A stretch of 64,000 nucleotides of DNA from the NCBI GenBank assembly GCA_026545225.1, contig CM048849.1:51840836-51904835 (forward strand), in the 5' to 3' direction. This document shows positions 34,633 to 47,053 of the stretch, one piece after another. The notes beneath the pieces are model-generated. The model made no database searches, was not told the DNA's origin, and saw only the letters and a program-made list of their open reading frames with translations. How positions within the stretch are numbered: position 1 is the first letter of the stretch; every line of letters starts with the position of its first letter. This DNA comes from Cornus controversa. Lineage: Eukaryota; Streptophyta; Magnoliopsida; Cornales; Cornaceae. The position numbers and the translations under genes are program-made.

Positions 34633-36387
34633 TCTATTCTATATTAGTATTAAAAGTACAAAGGAATTTTTTAGTTTCAGTACACTATTTTTTTAATTTT
34701 TAAATTAAAAAAATAAAATTATCCAAGCAAAACTCTTTCCTTTTTTATTTAAATTATTTCCCAAGCAAAACCCTTTTCTTTTTTATTTAAATTATTTCCT
34801 AAACAAAACCCTTTCCTTTTTTTATTAACCCTTTCTTTTTATTTCTAATTTCTAAATTTAATTTTTTATTTAAATTATTTCTGAAGTAAAACCCTTTCCT
34901 TTTTTGTTAACCCTTTCTTTTTATTTCTAATTTTCAAAATTAAAAAAGCAAAACCCTTTCTTGAGAGAAAAAGTGTACAATGAGGCCTTAAACACATATA
35001 AAATTACTTTTCCTCTCAGCTACAGCTCTCCATTCTTCCTTTCTGCTTTCATCTTACTTTTAACTCTCAACAACATGGCTCCCAGCACAACTCTCAACTT
35101 TCTCTCGGATCTAATCAACAACCATTTGATTCGGTTTCATCTTGGCTTACATGTGAGTTCTTTTCTTTGGCTTTTTTTTTCCTACTAATTGTTTGCTATT
35201 AGTTTTTTAATAAAAAATTACGTCTATCCACCAAAATCTGCAATTGATATAGAAACCTAAAACATAGATCAAGAGACTAATTTAGAGAAGTGATTTAAGG
35301 CTTTAATTAAAACTAAACCTTACAAGGTAGGATATAGAGGTCAAGAGCTGGATCAATTGGACATATATACGATTGAATAATTTATGTTTATTTGATTAAA
35401 ATCAATAAATTTCTTTAAGCATAGTTAAAATTTTATTTTGATGAAGTAGACTGTTACCTCTTTCCAATCTTGATGCACTAAAAAAAGGTATAGAATAATT
35501 GGATTCCATCCAACACCATGCCCTCCAAACTTCTCATTTGGTTTATGGTATGTGCACCAACCTGTCTGATCATTTTATTTCTAATGAGTGGTGACAGTTC
35601 ACTTAAAAAATAAAATAAAATCAGAAGGTGATCAATGTGATCCAATTTCTTCAGTCTCCCTAAAAGTTTAAGATTATGAACTTTATGTATATATGGTTGG
35701 GGCAAATTGTAGTTTTGTTTGTTATTCATGGAATTATGTATACAAGATTCATTTTCTTAATGCTATTTCTTTTCTGAAAGTTGTTTGTAAAGAATTATGC
35801 TCAGTTGCTGTATGGTTAGTCTGATGAAAGTTATGTTATCCAATTCATTGCTAGCAAGCATTTGAAGCTAAAGTTGGATATGATGTCGATATTTTTAATT
35901 TTTTGGCTTCCCTTTCAGTAATTTTGGTTGAGCTTTGAGAATATCTTCAGTAGCTTTTGTATATGTTATTTTCTAATTTACATAGTTTATTTTGCTCTTT
36001 TAATGCTGTATACCCATGTAATTTAGTTTCATTGTCTGTATCGGCTTACATGTGAATTTTACGACAAAGTGACAAATTACAAAGGAAGACAACAGTAAAA
36101 ATGATATAGTCAAAAAGAGTAGAAATATAAAAAGGATAGAGTGTTGAGAATTTCTAAAAGAATAGTAATAGATTGTTTAAGAATAGTTAGAATTATACCT
36201 TTTGATTTCTTATATTTTATACTTGATTCATTCCATGTGAATAATAGTTAACTTATAGTTTTATTTTTTTCATCAAGTGAGTTTATATTTCCAAGGTTAA
36301 ATTTAATTAGTGTGTTATAATAGTTTTGAATATTTTGGGTGTTATAATAAGATTTTAATTTATTTTTTATCCACGTGCATCGCACGT

Positions 36388-36392
<5 letters not shown>
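34633..36392 (+). mobile_element. Helitron-like element, non-autonomous
   Basis: The left end follows an A and reads TCTATTCTATATTAGTATTA, close to plant Helitron 5' ends. Near the right end CCACGTGCATCGCACGTACT contains a 6-bp stem hairpin (ACGTGC-ATC-GCACGT), as Helitrons have just before their CTRR terminus. The terminus itself is not seen; it runs into a (TA)n repeat. There are no inverted repeats or target duplication, as expected. Inside, an exon-like frame from 35074 (MAPSTTLNFLSDL...) followed by GTGAGT looks like a captured or residual gene start, possibly RPA-like, which is uncertain. Confidence 0.6.
34720..34960. repeat. Degenerate tandem repeat in the Helitron-like element
   Basis: AAGCAAAACCCTTTCCTTTT followed by TTTATTTAAATTATTTC recurs about four to five times with a period near 50-100 bases. 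Confidence 0.75.

Positions 36393-36464
<72 letters not shown>
36392..36464. repeat. (TA)n(GA)n compound microsatellite
   Basis: About 43 bases of TA followed by about 30 bases of GA, between the Helitron-like 3' hairpin and the foldback element. Confidence 0.95.
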
Positions 36465-36467
<3 letters not shown>

Positions 36468-38297
36468 TGATCTCTTGCTTATCGATAAGTAAGATAATTT
36501 TATCTACACTCTATATAGTAACGGTTAGATTAAATTCCAAACCTACTTGTACTCTTTCCAAAAACTACAAAACCACTCTCTAACTATTTAATTTTGAAAT
36601 TTTATTATTATGGGTGGATTACCAATTCCTTACCTATTGTAAAAAAAAAAAAAAAAAAATACCAAAAGTAACCAATTGAATAATTTTCTGATATATTATC
36701 TTCTTCAACGTTTTACCGCAACTCTAAATGATTGTTGAAAATACTAATGCTGACTATGGAATCAACACTCACTTGAAATGGGATATGATGACTATAGAAC
36801 AAAAGAAAAACTAATATACACGCACACGATGTTTATACAAATGATGTCTATAGAATCAAGAAGACTATAGAATCAAGAATTATATGTTTAAACAAATGAT
36901 GACTAGAGAATCAAGAAGGATGTGCGTGTATATTTATACACCTGTTTACTTCATGTGCATTAAATTGAACCAGCAATAAGAATGATATTTTAAAACTATA
37001 TTTTTTTAATTAACTTTCTTTTTGATGATGATAAGTCAAGAGGTGTACGCGTTTGTTAATAACAACACTTCATCATATACTCATCTTAAATGTCTTTTAT
37101 TTTAGTTTTTCTTTTGTTCTTCTGAATAGAAAGATCCTAAATTAAAAATGATTTTTGATATGTTTGGAGATGAAATTTTCAACAATGATTAGAGTTGTGG
37201 CAGAACGTAGAAGAAGATGGCATATTAGGGAATTATTCAATTGGTTACTTTTGGTAATTTATTTATTTATTTATTTTTTACAATAGATAAGGAATTGATA
37301 ATCCACCCATAATAATAAAATTTTAAAATTAGGTCCATTTGGGAGAGGTTTCTAATATGAAAATGAGTTCATGTGATAAGGCATTCGTAAAAGAAATTTT
37401 GTTAGAAGGAATTTAGAAGAAAAAAGATGTTTGACTAGTGCATTTTTTTCAATATACTTTAACTTTTAAATGATTTTTTTCTTGACAATATTATCCCTTA
37501 TCCATAACAACGATTACAACTCTTAGAAAGCGCAAAGTTGACAATAGAGATGGAGTTAGTGGTATTGGAAGAAGCAGTGGCGACGATGGTGGAAGTGGTG
37601 GTGCTGGTGGAGGTAGTGGTGGGGGAAGTGGAGGTAACGGTGATAGTGGTGGTAATGGTGGTGATGGTGGAAGGCGGTGACAATGATGGCGGTGGTAGTA
37701 GTGGTGGTGGTAGAGACAACAATGGTGTTGGCGGTGGTGGATAGCAAAGGTAGCGATAGTGATGAGGGAGGTGGTGGTGGTGGCGGTATTAGTGGAGGTG
37801 ATGGAAGGCGGCGGTGGAGGTGGTGATGGAAGGCGGCGGTGGAGGTGGTGATGGAAGACGGCGGTGGCAGTGAAAGAACAAGTGACCAAAAGAGAATATA
37901 ACACAATCTTGTTAATATATAAAAGGTACATGGACAAATTAGTAAAATAACAAATTTACTTCAAAACAAAATTTGGCTTTTTAAAAGGAGTTTCTAAAAG
38001 TAACATTTTTTTATTTTTCTGAAATGAGATTCCTGGTCACCAGCTTCTTCGGGAAGGCCTTTATATATGTGTAACTAAATGTCATATTTTTTTTTAGAAA
38101 GAACTTTTCTTGTCTGGAAAGACTTTTGAAGCATCAGAAAGTTCCCCCAAACGAGCACTAAATAATTAGAGAGCGGTTTTGTAGTTTTTAGAAAGAGTAC
38201 AAGTGAGTTTGGAATGTGGCCGTTAGATTTAATCTAATAGCCACTATATAAAAGTGTGAATAAATTATCTTACTCACGGATAAGCAAGAAATCACTA
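36465..38297. mobile_element. Foldback element with a second element in its right arm
   Basis: The left arm at 36465-36745 (TAGTGATCTCTTGCTTATC, TTGTACTCTTTCCAAAAACT, ATTATTATGGGTGGATTA) is mirrored on the right. The inner part of the right arm is at about 37172-37331 and the outer part at 38159-38297 (complement: TAGTGATTTCTTGCTTATCC). The 827 bases between them are an insertion. No transposase is encoded. Confidence 0.75.
37332..38158. mobile_element. Inserted element carrying a GGT/GGA minisatellite
   Basis: It interrupts the right arm of the surrounding foldback element. Its ends are similar inverted sequences: GGTCCATTTGGGAGAGGTTT on the left and GTGCTCGTTTGGGGGAACTT on the complement of the right. 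Positions 37540-37880 are a G-rich array of GGTGGA/GGTGGT/GGCGGT units. Long open frames across the array are low-complexity artefacts. Confidence 0.6.
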
Positions 38298-38511
38298 CTA
38301 TATATATATATATAGTGAGAGAAAGAGAGAGAAAGTTTGGACTAAGATTAACGAGAAAGTTGTTGATAACTAAGATGGAGGATGGAGGTCTCCTCTTATA
38401 TTAAAAAAAAAAAACCTGACTTATCTCCTTTTAAATTTATTTTTAGAAAGGAAAATTCTACAATTAGCCAAGAGGGTACTTCAAAAAAGTAATTATTAAA
38501 ATACTCCCGAC

Positions 38512-39551
38512 CAGGGGCGGAGCCAGGAAATTTTTTTTGGGGGGGCCAAATTTACATTATGTAATTGAAATTTAAAAATATTAGCAACCAATTGTAATAC
38601 AATTTTTTAAAATTTTAGTTATAGTGTATATAAGTTGAGAAATTTGTTTAGGAAAAAAAAATTCAAAATTGAGAAAAATGCAACTTAAATAATTAGATAA
38701 AAAATTGATGTGAGAATGAAAAAAATTTAGAAGATGAAACCATAAGTTACAACGAAAAGTGAAGAGGTAAAGAAAAAAAATTAGAGAACCAATTTTTCTT
38801 CAACAATTAATTGTTTCAGTTTTTCAAAAATCCAATTTTTAGAAAAAGATTTTGAGTAATTTGATTTCACTTCGAAAAGATATATTTGATTAAAAAAAAA
38901 AATTTAACTAAACAAAATCTCACAAGTTTTAACAAAATAAGATTATTTTTTTAGTGGCTTATACATAAATTAGTCATAGAATTTGTTATTTGTTAGTAAA
39001 TGACCATTAAAAGTTTTAGTATATATGATCATTGTTGTTTATAATTTCACAGCACTTGTTTTTCCTCCTTTCAATTTGTCATTTAGCAAATGAAGATTGA
39101 TATATAATTCTAGATGTTTTTCTTGTAAACATCAATTTACAAAAATATTTGATAAGAAAGATTCATGCAGGGATATTAATGTATTTCTCTTTTGAATTAA
39201 TATAATAGATATTGTACATGTGTATATGTAAATAAAATAACGATTTGTTGTGATAAGAATTACAATATTAATGAACTTAAATTTTTATTTCACAATATTT
39301 GGGCGTTCAAAAATATGGCTACAAGGTCTAAGTTTAATTTTTTTATATAGTTTTCAAGGAGACAAACTAAATTTATTTTTAAATTTCCTATTTGAGGTCA
39401 ATATATGAGTTTTTTGAAAAAATTTGGGGGGGCCAAATTGAAATTTTTAATAAATTTTAAGGTACTATTTAAAATTAATTATTTTTTTTGGGGTATAAAA
39501 AAAATTTTTAAAAATTTTGGGGGGGCCATGGCCCCCCCTAGCCAGCCCCTG
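38512..39551. mobile_element. hAT-type non-autonomous element, copy 1
   Basis: It starts CAGGGGCGGAGCCAGG, the classic hAT-type end. The right end is shortened (CTAGCCAGCCCCTG). The flanks CTCCCGAC (38504-38511) and CTCCCGGC (39552-39559) are an 8-bp duplication with one change. The interior is AT-rich and non-coding. A 20-bp perfect palindrome lies at 39519-39538. It is the same family as 45442-46365 but keeps about 137 interior bases that copy 2 lacks. Confidence 0.9.
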
Positions 39552-41230
39552 CTCCCGGCAAGGCAAGACAAATTTTATATAATTCGTCCAATTTGTGAAT
39601 TTAACTACAAAATTCTTTTTTTTTTCTTTCTTGAATAATAATATTTGAAATTATTCTTTTTGTTATAGGCATCATCATATTTTTGATTAAAGAAAGTGCA
39701 AAAGAAATTTAAAAAGTAAAATTTATAATTGTGAGTGCAACTACATGCTATTTCTTTAGCATATGTAGAGCATAGTTAAATCTTGCAATATCCTTTAACC
39801 TTATTATTTTTTATTCAACCAAACAAAATGAGAAAAAAACCTATTACATTTTATTTTATTTACATGAGAGAAAAGCTTGCTATATTAACAGGTAAATTAT
39901 AAAAGATCACGTGTCTATCTTGCTAAATCAAGTTAATACTTTACACCAATCATTTATTATAAAGTTTACATTCTTTTTTTTCAACCTATATAATAAATTC
40001 ACACACATATATACATATTTAAAAATATATGGTACAATAAAGATAAACTAGTGTAAGATTAATAGATATTATATACTATTCAATTACTTTTTGTAATTAC
40101 ATTCATTTTTGTAAATCTAATTGTTTGATCAAATGTCCATCTCATATATTTATATACATACACATTGTATAAAATAAAAAATATAATATAAATAATATAA
40201 TAATGATACATATAATATGAGTAACCATATAAGATTTGAACTTATATATAGTTGCACTCATAACTATAAATAATATAATTAAGCTTTGCTAGTATATATA
40301 TATATGACTGATCAATACACTAACACCACCTCTGATTATCTCAATCTCGAGCCAAATACTGTGTTGACAATTGAACTTTTTTTTTTCTTTCAGTAATAGA
40401 GTTTTTTTTGGCAGGTGAAATTATTAAATAGATCGAAACTACATAGTAATAGTCAATTATAAATTGACACATCATTAACTTAATGTGTCAATTTTATTTA
40501 ATTTTTGTACTGATGATATTGCTTGGAATCTTAATCAAAGCAAGAAAATTTGAGATTGACTTGCACACATAATATATGTACATGCCTTTTTCTCTCTCAT
40601 ATAATTAAATTATAAACCAATTGGTGGAGTTAAAGTGATGAAGATCGTCATGCCTTTTTCTCTTTCTCGTATAATTAAATTATAAATCAACTGCATGGAG
40701 TTAAAGTGAAGAAGATTGTTGAGTATCTGTACAACGTGCATGCCTTTATCTCTCTTCTAATGTAATTAAATATAGGTCAAATTGCATTAAATTAAACTTC
40801 TTTTACTGTCAAAAGTTACAAAATATCTCCTCAATTATTATTTTCAGCAACAAACTGTCTCAATTTAAATTACACCCTCCAAAACACAAAAATTGAATTT
40901 TTTTTTTTTAAGTTGTCATGTGCAACGTATGTAACACATGGACTGTTATTTTTACAAAAATACCCTTACACATGTTTATTTGATTTTTAAAATTTGATTT
41001 TACAAATAAGAGGTTAAGGGAGTTTGTTACATGTGTAAAACTATTTTGATAAAACAAAAATCAGTTCATGTGTCACGTATGTCGTGCCTGATCACTTGAA
41101 TTTTTTTTTTTCAATTTTCGTCCCACGGAGTAAATGGAGTTAAAGTGACCAAGATTGTTGAGTATCGTACAAAATTATTTCAACGCGGAAGAGTTATCAG
41201 GTTACTTTTTTACTATTATAAAAAATATGA
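39552..41230. other. AT-rich intergenic region
   Basis: No gene is seen apart from the tandem repeat at 40581-40775. There are many A/T homopolymers and short microsatellites. Confidence 0.5.
40581..40775. repeat. Tandem repeat of about 80 bp, three units
   Basis: Units contain CATGCCTTTTTCTCT, TATAATTAAATTATAAA and GGAGTTAAAGTGA; the third is partial. A related GGAGTTAAAGTGA-AAGATTGTTGAGTAT block recurs near 41140. Confidence 0.75.
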
Positions 41231-42513
41231 TATGAATGATTGACGGCATGTTTGGTTCAGTTTTGTAAGAAGAGTTTTGTGCTTTTAAATAATAGAAAAT
41301 TAAAAAAATTGTACAAAAACTTTCCTGATTGTAGTTTTATTTATTTATTTTTCTTCTCAAAACTCAATTATAAAAAAAATTATTCTCATAGAGCTAATTT
41401 TTATAATTATCTAAAAATAGATTTCTATTTTAGTAAAGGAAGGTTCTATTCGCACTTTTCTTTTATACAATTACACTTCACTTACCTTTTTCTTTTAAAG
41501 AAAATGACAAGAATGTCCATAAATTAATTAATACATCATCCCTTATTTTATAATATTACAACTACCCTTTATACTATAAAGTTTAACTCTTTTTTACCTT
41601 CTTTAATTTCTTTATTATATTTTTTTTTGGGGTCTTATCTAAAGAGATAATTTTTTTTTTTTATCTTTTTTACTTTCTTTACTACTTTTTTTTTTTTTAA
41701 TCTTGTCAAAAAATATAACTTGTTCATAATTTTTTTTTTTTGTCTTCTCAAAATTGATAATTTATTCAACAAAAATAATTTTTTTTTTTGATTTCTTCCA
41801 ATAGAGATACTTTATTCAATAGAGATAATTTCTTTTTTTGAACCTATCAAAAGATATAATTTATTCAATAAGGATAAATATATATTTTTGGTTACTCTCA
41901 ATGTAGATAATTTATTCAACAAGAATATAATTTTTTATATACTTTTTTTTGAGTCGTGCCAAGAAAGAATTTATTTAACATGGATAACTAATTTTTGGTT
42001 ACTTTTTAATTTTTAATTTTTACCAAAAGAAATAATTTATTTAACAGAGTTTTTTTTTTATCTCACAACAAAAGATATAATTTCTTCAACATATATATAT
42101 CTATATATATTTTGGTCTTGTCAAAAGAAATAATTTATTAACATAAATAACTTTTTTTGGGTCTCATAAAAAGAGAGAATTTTTTTTTTTTGAATTATTT
42201 TTTTTCGAGTAATTTTTTTGGATTTGATCAAAAGAGGCCAAAAACATTAAAGATAAGAAACAAAGAGAATGTCTGAAATGGTATTTTAGTATTTTGAAAA
42301 AAGTTAATCATTCACATGTAAAGTAAATGTTAGAAATAACATTTCTTCTAAGATGAAAATGTAAACGTAAAAAATGAAAGTGAGAATATCGCCTCCCATT
42401 AGTAAATTCTTTAGAACTATTTTACGAAGGCTGAACTGAATACATTTCTTCCAGAAGGACCTGAACAACTTAAAAAATGCAAGCAAATAATTCAAAAAGA
42501 TATATAAAAAGAA
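41231..42513. repeat. T-rich degenerate tandem repeats
   Basis: From about 41636 to 42240, words such as AGATAATTTATTCAAC, each followed by a T tract, recur about every 50-70 bases with heavy divergence. The left edge (GGCATGTTTGGTTCAG, about 41246) resembles a MITE end, but no matching right end could be fixed. No gene. Confidence 0.5.
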
Positions 42514-42598
42514 TCCACTTTGTTGAATGGCATGGGCCTTCTATGATTGGTCCACTTTGTTGAATGGCATGGCAAAGAAAGGCCTTCTATGATTGGTC
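42514..42598. repeat. Short tandem duplication
   Basis: TCCACTTTGTTGAATGGCAT followed by GGCCTTCTATGATTGG occurs twice (42514 and 42551); the second copy has an extra CAAAGAAA. Confidence 0.85.
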
Positions 42599-45441
42599 GA
42601 AAGTACATATTGATCAAGACTAATTAATAATTTCTTAGTAAAACTTAATATTATAAGAGATAATTTTGTTTGAGATTTCAAGTGTAATTAGGTTTTGAGT
42701 GTGATCCGCTTTTTTTATATGTCGTTACTTTGATTTTAAAATCAAAATTTTTATCTATCTTCTTCGTAGATGTTTACTGAGGAGTTTTGTTTCATACTGG
42801 ATCTAGATAAAAAAATGATTGAAAATAAATGAATGAATAAGTAACATTATTCAATAATTTAAGTTTTTGAGTTATCGATAAGAGTCCGACTCGATAGAGT
42901 AGGTTAAAATGTGAATATTTAGGTTAAGAGTCCCAAGTATGTAAATATTTGTGAGTAATATTTATTTGTGTTGTATGTGCACATTTGGAATGAAAGTGAC
43001 ACTCCATGTAGATGGATGCTCGTTATGACATTCAATGGTTTAAAGGCTAACAACGTGTCATGTTGATGAACTACTTTTATATCATTATTATTATCTTGTC
43101 TTGCTTAATGCTAGCTGACTTTAATCACAAACTTTACTCCTGACTCCATTTGTCACCCACATTAAAAAGATGAATATTGCTATTTATGATAAACTTACCT
43201 TATTGTCAGTATAATGTGACTTCGATAACTACCTACCGCGTGGCTATAAAGAAAATAACCCAATTATTATTTAATTCTTAAAGCAAATTACTATACAGAA
43301 ACATTATTAGTAGATGACAAGAAGTGGGTGAACATTCATGTCAAAGTTAGGGATGATGATCTATTGGACTCTGTATCTACAAGCAGTACATTACTTTATT
43401 CCGCTCTTTTTTTATTTTTTTTGTTGTATGCATATTACTTTTCTTGTTTTGTTTTGGTACGGTATTTTAAATAGTATTTAAATATTTTAAAATTTTGATT
43501 CGAACTTAAAAACGTCATTTTCACGTTTTAACTATTGTAATAAAAAAATTAGAAAAAAAGAAAAAGCATTTTTACTCCGAAACGTGTTTCCAAGTACGTT
43601 CAAAACACTCGCAACAAATATAGTTATAGTTATGTAAAAATACAAACCTTTATCAAAGAGGGCCGTTATTTTCAAAGCCACAAAAGTGCGACATTATCCG
43701 AATCCTTTTAATTTGTCAGTAAATTTCAGATTCTAAAAGTTAAAGGTTTGATCATAGTGATGAGAGCCTTTTCAATCAGCTTTACTTGATGCCAAAATGT
43801 GCTGTGGGTCTCAGTTTGCAGATTCTAAAGTCATACTTTTGTAGGGTTTATCCACACTTAATCACCACCATTAATAGGGCTTTTTTTTCCTTCATCTTTG
43901 CGTTAAGCTTTGGTGGTCCTAATAATTGTCCTTGTCCTAAACCTACCAATTTAAACCATCTTCCTCTATGCGGAAAGCTTTGGTGGTCCTAATCATTGTC
44001 ATTGTCACCGTCATCGTCCTTGTCCTAACCCTACCAATCTAAACCAAATTGTTCTAGAAAAGTTATTCTAGTGGTTTCAACTTTTAAGTTGCCTTGCACG
44101 TGGTTGAAACTGTGTACCACTTGTCAACTTTTAGGTAGTTTACATCATGTGGTCTCGGTTCATCGCAATAAATTACCACGCAATTGGAAAAAAGTCAAGA
44201 ATGTATTGCTCTACATTCCATCACTAGCATTTAACCAAAATATTTAATTCTACGGTGACAAATCACAATGGTTTCAATGTTAGGTTAGGTGGCCAAGTGG
44301 AACTTGAGGATTCCATCTGTGCTATCAAAGAGACTTGTCAATGTTGTCATCACACAGATGGGGTCAGAAACTTACTTGAGTAGAGTATATGTGGAGCATA
44401 CTTATATACTTGGCTCATTTAAAATTTTAGTGAAAATAATTGCATAATTTTATAAAATTATAGATATAAAGTACAAATAAAAAAAATTTCAGTGGGAGCA
44501 TCTGCCCGTACTCAACTCGTCCTAGTTCTGTGCCTGTGCCTGTCTTGCATGGAGAAACTTGCAACCGTATACTCTTAGCCATTTAGAGCTTTACAAATTT
44601 TTTTTCCTTAGTTGCTACATACACCCACTTCAAAGAATTATTTGTCTATAAGAGAATTTGATCTTTAGACCTAATGCTTGCTAGAAGACACTAGAGTTAA
44701 GTTCTTTATCCACTGCTAAAACACATCACGCACATAAGGCAAGAGTAGAGCCATTATAAAGCCAAAATATGAGACCAACAGAGACCCACTTGGGAATGCT
44801 TGCAAGCTCAGTTGGTGATTTTTTGGGTAACCACTGAAAATAAAAGAGGGTGGTAAGTCTTATGGTTGAATTGTGGCATGTGGAGATGCATTTTTTTCTA
44901 GCATCATCTTACCCACTGCTAGTGTTGGTAAGTGGGCTCAGCCAATTTGGACTTTTGATACATGGGCCATTCATTTGGGCCTGCACAAACTTGCTAAGAA
45001 AGCCTGGATTTGGACTGAGTTCTGGCTCAAGGCTTTTAGTGAGACTGGGCTCGAGCTAAGTGGCCAACAGCAGAATTTGGTGAGCTAAACTTAATTAGTC
45101 TATGCAGCAGAATTTGAATCTCCAACAGCATCCCAAAATCAAACCATGCAGTTAGTTTTGAATGCCCATTCCTAGCTTATTTCTGTTTTTCTTTTATTTT
45201 TTTTTATTTATTTACCCGATGGTGTCCTCAGACACTTTTTGAACTATGAATGCACAAACTTACCTAGAAACTAGGACACCAGTCCAAACTTACAGCTATC
45301 AGTTAATTAAATTTGTATTTTCATGAATTATATGTTTTTTTTTTCCTTTGACAAGTATAACTCACAGACGTTTATTCTTTATCACAACTTCAACCATTAC
45401 ATTTCACTTTTGGAGATGGAGTAGAGAGATTTCACTATAGT
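42599..45441. other. Intergenic region, no supported gene
   Basis: It contains a direct repeat near 43910-44040 (AAGCTTTGGTGGTCCTAAT and CCTACCAATYTAAACCA, two units) and, at about 45083-45350, sequence that also occurs at 57541-57730. Short open frames at 43786-43992 and 44850-45088 lack recognisable features. Confidence 0.45.
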
Positions 45442-46365
45442 CAGGGGCGGAGCCAGAAAAATTTTTTTGGGGGGGCCAAATTTACATTATGTAATTAAAA
45501 ATTGAAAATACTAGCAACCAATTGTAATATAAATTTTTAAAATTTTAGTTATAGTGTATATATGTTGAGAAATTTGTTTAGGAAAAAAAATTTCAAAATT
45601 GAAAAAAATGTAACTTAAATAATTAGATAGAAAATTGATGTGAGAATGAAAAAAATTGAGAAGATGAAACGATAAGTTACAACGAAAAAGTGAAGAGGTA
45701 AAGAAAAAAAAATTAGAGAATCAATTTTTCTTCAATAATTAATTGTTTCAGTTTTTCAAATTTCCAATTTTTAGAAAAAGATTTTGAGTAATTTGATTCC
45801 ACTTCGAAAAGATATATTTGATTAAAAAAAAAATAATTTTAACTAAACAAAATCTCACAAGTTTTAACAAAACAAGATTATTTTTTTAGTGGCTTATACA
45901 TAAATTAGTCATATAATTTGTTATTTGTTAGTAAATGACCATTAAAAGTTTTAGTGTATATATGATCATTGTTGTTTATAATTTCACAACACTTGTTTTT
46001 TCTCCTTTCAATTACATGTGTATATGTAAATAAAATAACGATTTGTTGTGATAAGTATTACAATATTAATGAATTTAAATTTTTATTTCACAATATTTGG
46101 GCGTTCAAAAGTATGACTACAAAGTCTAAGTTTAATTTTTTTTATATAGTTTTAAAGAAGACACAAGCTAAATTTATTTTCAAATTTCCTATTTGAGGTC
46201 AATATATAAGTTTTTTTGAAAAGATTTGGGGGGGCCAAATTGAAATTTTTAATAAATTTTAAGGTACTATTTAAAATTAATTATTTTTTTTTGGGTATTA
46301 AAAAAAAATTTAAAATTTTTGGGGGGGCCATGGCCCCCCCTAGCCCCCCCCTGGCTCCGCCCCTG
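45442..46365. mobile_element. hAT-type non-autonomous element, copy 2
   Basis: It has perfect 15-bp terminal inverted repeats, CAGGGGCGGAGCCAG and CTGGCTCCGCCCCTG, and a perfect 8-bp target duplication, ACTATAGT (45434-45441 and 46366-46373). The interior is close to copy 1 (38512-39551) with an internal deletion. The GC palindrome GGGGGGGCCATGGCCCCCCC sits at 46321-46340. No open frame could be a transposase. Confidence 0.96.
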
Positions 46366-46543
46366 ACTATAGTATAGTCCTTGGTCATGTATTATACGTT
46401 TTACGCTCAGATTAAAGTGAACACATGATTATAACATTAATGCTGAATCTCATAAATAATATTATACATGGATGCACCTAAATTCGTAATTTCTTGAATT
46501 GTACAAGAACACCATTAAAAACTCAGATGTCAGTAATCAAAAT

Positions 46544-46615
46544 GTGGCTGTAGTTTAGTGGTAAGAATTCCACGTTGTGGCCGTGGAGACCTGGGCTCGA
46601 ATCCCAGCAGCCACA
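46544..46615 (+). tRNA. tRNA-His (anticodon GTG)
   Basis: 72 bases fold as a standard nuclear plant tRNA-His. The acceptor GTGGCTG pairs with CAGCCAC with discriminator A. The anticodon stem CCACG/CGTGG encloses loop TTGTGGC with anticodon GTG at 46577-46579. The T arm is CTGGG-CTCGAAT-CCCAG. There is no intron and no encoded CCA. The upstream AATCAAAATG contains the CAA word typical of plant tRNA start sites, and a T6 run follows. It lies 178 bases beyond the hAT element. Confidence 0.97.
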
Positions 46616-46618
46616 TCA

Positions 46619-46624
46619 TTTTTT
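46619..46624 (+). terminator. RNA polymerase III T-run terminator
   Basis: TTTTTT starts three bases after the discriminator of tRNA-His. Confidence 0.85.
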
Positions 46625-47053
46625 ACTTTTATTATTTTAAAAGTAGATGAATATTTTTGATAAAGATTCTAATTGATGAATATTTTAAAAGTACACCTAT
46701 TTAAGTTAATATTGTTAAAATTTTTGTTGTCTTTTCACAAACTTGGTATATGTTTATTTTTTATAAAAATAAATTTCTAGGATAAAAATGTTTGTTAGTT
46801 TTTGTTTTGTTTATAAATTGTCAAAATATTTCTAAAATAACACTCTAACTAAGCTTTCAAATCATAAACATCAAAATGATATTTTAGTGTTTATGTTTAT
46901 TAAATTTTTTTTTTATCTAAAATGGTAATTATATTATTTTAATTAAAAATTGTAACTAAAAGTGAGAAAATGAAAAGAAAAAAAAAATTATAAGAGAATA
47001 TTACTTAATACAATGATAAAAATATTAGAATTATCAAATGTAGACAGAATTAA

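Noticed and set aside
37491..37937. Long Pro/His/Ser-rich and Val-rich open frames on both strands
   Set aside because: They are translations of a GGT/GGA/GGC minisatellite inside a transposon; the open state on several frames is due to low complexity.
41246..42450. Possible MITE from GGCATGTTTGGTTCAG to GGCTGAACTGAATAC
   Set aside because: The two ends match only loosely as inverted repeats and no target duplication is visible; the interior is mostly T-rich tandem sequence.
44805..44895. AAGCTCAGTTGGTGATT resembles a tRNA A box, with a weak B-box-like GGTTGAATTG after it
   Set aside because: No cloverleaf forms and there are no A tail or flanking duplications, so neither a tRNA nor a SINE can be supported.
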